Source: Lysobacterales bacterium (GTDB taxonomy: Bacteria > Pseudomonadota > Gammaproteobacteria > Xanthomonadales > Xanthomonadaceae). Taken from it: 5,088 nt of DNA. Shown here piece by piece: positions 4,185 to 5,088 of this stretch. The notes beneath the pieces are model-generated. The model had not been told where the DNA came from. It saw only the letters and a list, made by a program, of their open reading frames with translations, and did not search any database. A program made the position numbers and the translations under genes. The stretch spans positions 1 to 5,088 of the forward strand of contig JAGRJX010000035.1 of assembly GCA_020442545.1 (NCBI GenBank), read 5' to 3'. Each line of letters begins with the position of its first letter. Position 1 is the first letter of the stretch.

Positions 4185-5088
4185 TCAGAAGGCAATCTGC
4201 ACGCGCGCCTGCACCACGTCGGCGTCCGTGTCGCCGCCGAAGCGGCTGGTGCTGGCGCGATGGGCGTCGAGCATCAGGCGGACGTGCTGTCTCAGGTACC
4301 AGTTGACGCCAAGGCCGGTGCTTCGCATCAGCTGGAACATGTCGTTACGGCCGCTCCGGGCGCGGTTCCAGCGCAGCGCCAGCTCCACGGCACCGCGCTG
4401 CCTCGACGGTGTCGGCGAGCCGAAGACGCCTTCCTTGTACGGCCGGACTTCGCCGGTCAGCAGCCAGCCGAGACTGAGTTGGGTGGCTTCGGCCGCCAGA
4501 TCGCCATCGAATGCACCGCTGCTGCGCAGTCGCAGATGTTCGCCCTGAACCAGCAGCGCTCCACGACGCCAGGCCAGCTCCAGCGCGCCGCGCTGCAGGC
4601 GGTCGATGTCGTCCAGACTGCCGCTGTCGAGAAAACGCAGATCGCCCACTGACACCTCCGGCCGCATGCGCAGCCGGAAGCGGTCTCCCGGCGGGTTCTC
4701 GCGCGCACCGGCGATGCCCAGGTGCAGCAGCGTCACGCCCTGTCCGAACGGCGTCCAGTTGAGCCGCGCGGCAAAACCGCTGCCGCTGCGCTCGCCACCA
4801 ATGCTGTGGCCGAACGCCGACAGGTAGCCATGCCAGTTGCCGCGCCGGAGGTCGTAGCCGATGCCCAGGTGCCGATCCACGGCAAAGGCATCCGTGACCT
4901 TCGACTCCATGAACAGCCAGTCCTTGTCGCTGGTCAGCGTTTCCATGCCGAAGGGCTGCTTGAACTGGCCAACCCGCCAGCGGCCGTGGCCACGGTCCAG
5001 ACTCAGGTAGGCGTCGGTCCAGCTGCTGTTGTCGAAGGCGTATTCGAGCTTGGCTCCAAGACCGTCGATGCGACCGGATTTCCACTGC
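4185..5088 (-). CDS. Phosphate-selective porin O/P family outer-membrane protein (5' partial)
   Basis: The frame is open from the right edge of the window to the TGA at 4185-4187, giving the last 300 residues; the true start lies beyond 5088, and the internal ATG at 4946 is not the start because conserved sequence continues upstream of it. The diagnostic block is RWRVGQFKQPFG followed by METLTSDKDWLFMES, the VGqfK-PFg-e signature of OprP/OprO-type porins. After it come alternating short amphipathic strands (GIGYDLRRGNWHGYLSAFG, ALELAWRRGALLVQGEH, GAVELALRWNRA and others) typical of a beta-barrel, and the protein ends in VVQARVQIAF, with the C-terminal Phe recognised by the BAM complex. It should form an outer-membrane channel for phosphate, polyphosphate or other anions; the actual substrate cannot be told from sequence. 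It is upstream of and codirectional with hvfA, separated by 296 bp with a candidate terminator, so probably a separate transcript. Confidence 0.85.
   Translation of the reverse strand, partial: QWKSGRIDGLGAKLEYAFDNSSWTDAYLSLDRGHGRWRVGQFKQPFGMETLTSDKDWLFMESKVTDAFAVDRHLGIGYDLRRGNWHGYLSAFGHSIGGERSGSGFAARLNWTPFGQGVTLLHLGIAGARENPPGDRFRLRMRPEVSVGDLRFLDSGSLDDIDRLQRGALELAWRRGALLVQGEHLRLRSSGAFDGDLAAEATQLSLGWLLTGEVRPYKEGVFGSPTPSRQRGAVELALRWNRARSGRNDMFQLMRSTGLGVNWYLRQHVRLMLDAHRASTSRFGGDTDADVVQARVQIAF

Noticed and set aside
4345..5085. Alternative minus-strand ORF (246 codons) overlapping the porin
   Set aside because: It is Arg/Ala/Pro-rich out-of-frame sequence; the neighbouring frame carries the porin signature and a C-terminal Phe.

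Overview
The window is GC-rich, tightly packed bacterial chromosome. The family-level signatures (RlmB C-terminus, RNase T, a phosphate-selective-porin-type barrel, a long hairpin-rich intergenic repeat) fit a gammaproteobacterium, most likely of the Xanthomonadales/Lysobacterales group. The class is fairly safe; the order is inferred mainly from remembered resemblance of the repeat and is less sure.

Layout, left to right: (1) positions 1-86, plus strand, the last 27 codons of the 23S rRNA 2'-O-methyltransferase RlmB; (2) positions 87-485, a gap between convergent genes with no credible gene, mostly filled by a roughly 250-bp element made of six consecutive hairpins, the first of which doubles as a plausible terminator for rlmB; (3) 486-1151, minus strand, ribonuclease T; (4) 1215-3888, minus strand, a compact four-gene operon read in the order hvfA-hvfB-hvfC-hvfX; (5) 3889-4184, a 296-bp intergenic region with the hvfA ribosome binding site, a perfect inverted repeat and a candidate terminator; (6) 4185-5088, minus strand, the C-terminal 300 residues of a phosphate-selective porin O/P family barrel whose start lies outside the window.

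The centrepiece is the HvfABCX-type RiPP metallophore operon. hvfA encodes a secreted precursor with a Sec signal peptide, a conserved linker and eight EGxCG motifs (seven EGKCG, one EGSCG). hvfB is the MNIO (formerly DUF692) multinuclear iron oxidase that, in the characterised Haemophilus system, converts EGKCG cysteines into copper-binding oxazolone/thioamide pairs. hvfC is its DUF2063-type partner and hvfX a DoxX-like membrane protein. The genes abut or overlap (0-nt gap, 23-nt overlap, 18-nt gap), implying one transcript and translational coupling. The system class has been described; what is notable here is the motif arrangement, the terminal EGSCG variant, and the fact that precursor and enzyme share one reading frame separated by a single stop codon. 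No regulator, ECF sigma factor or exporter gene is visible inside the window.
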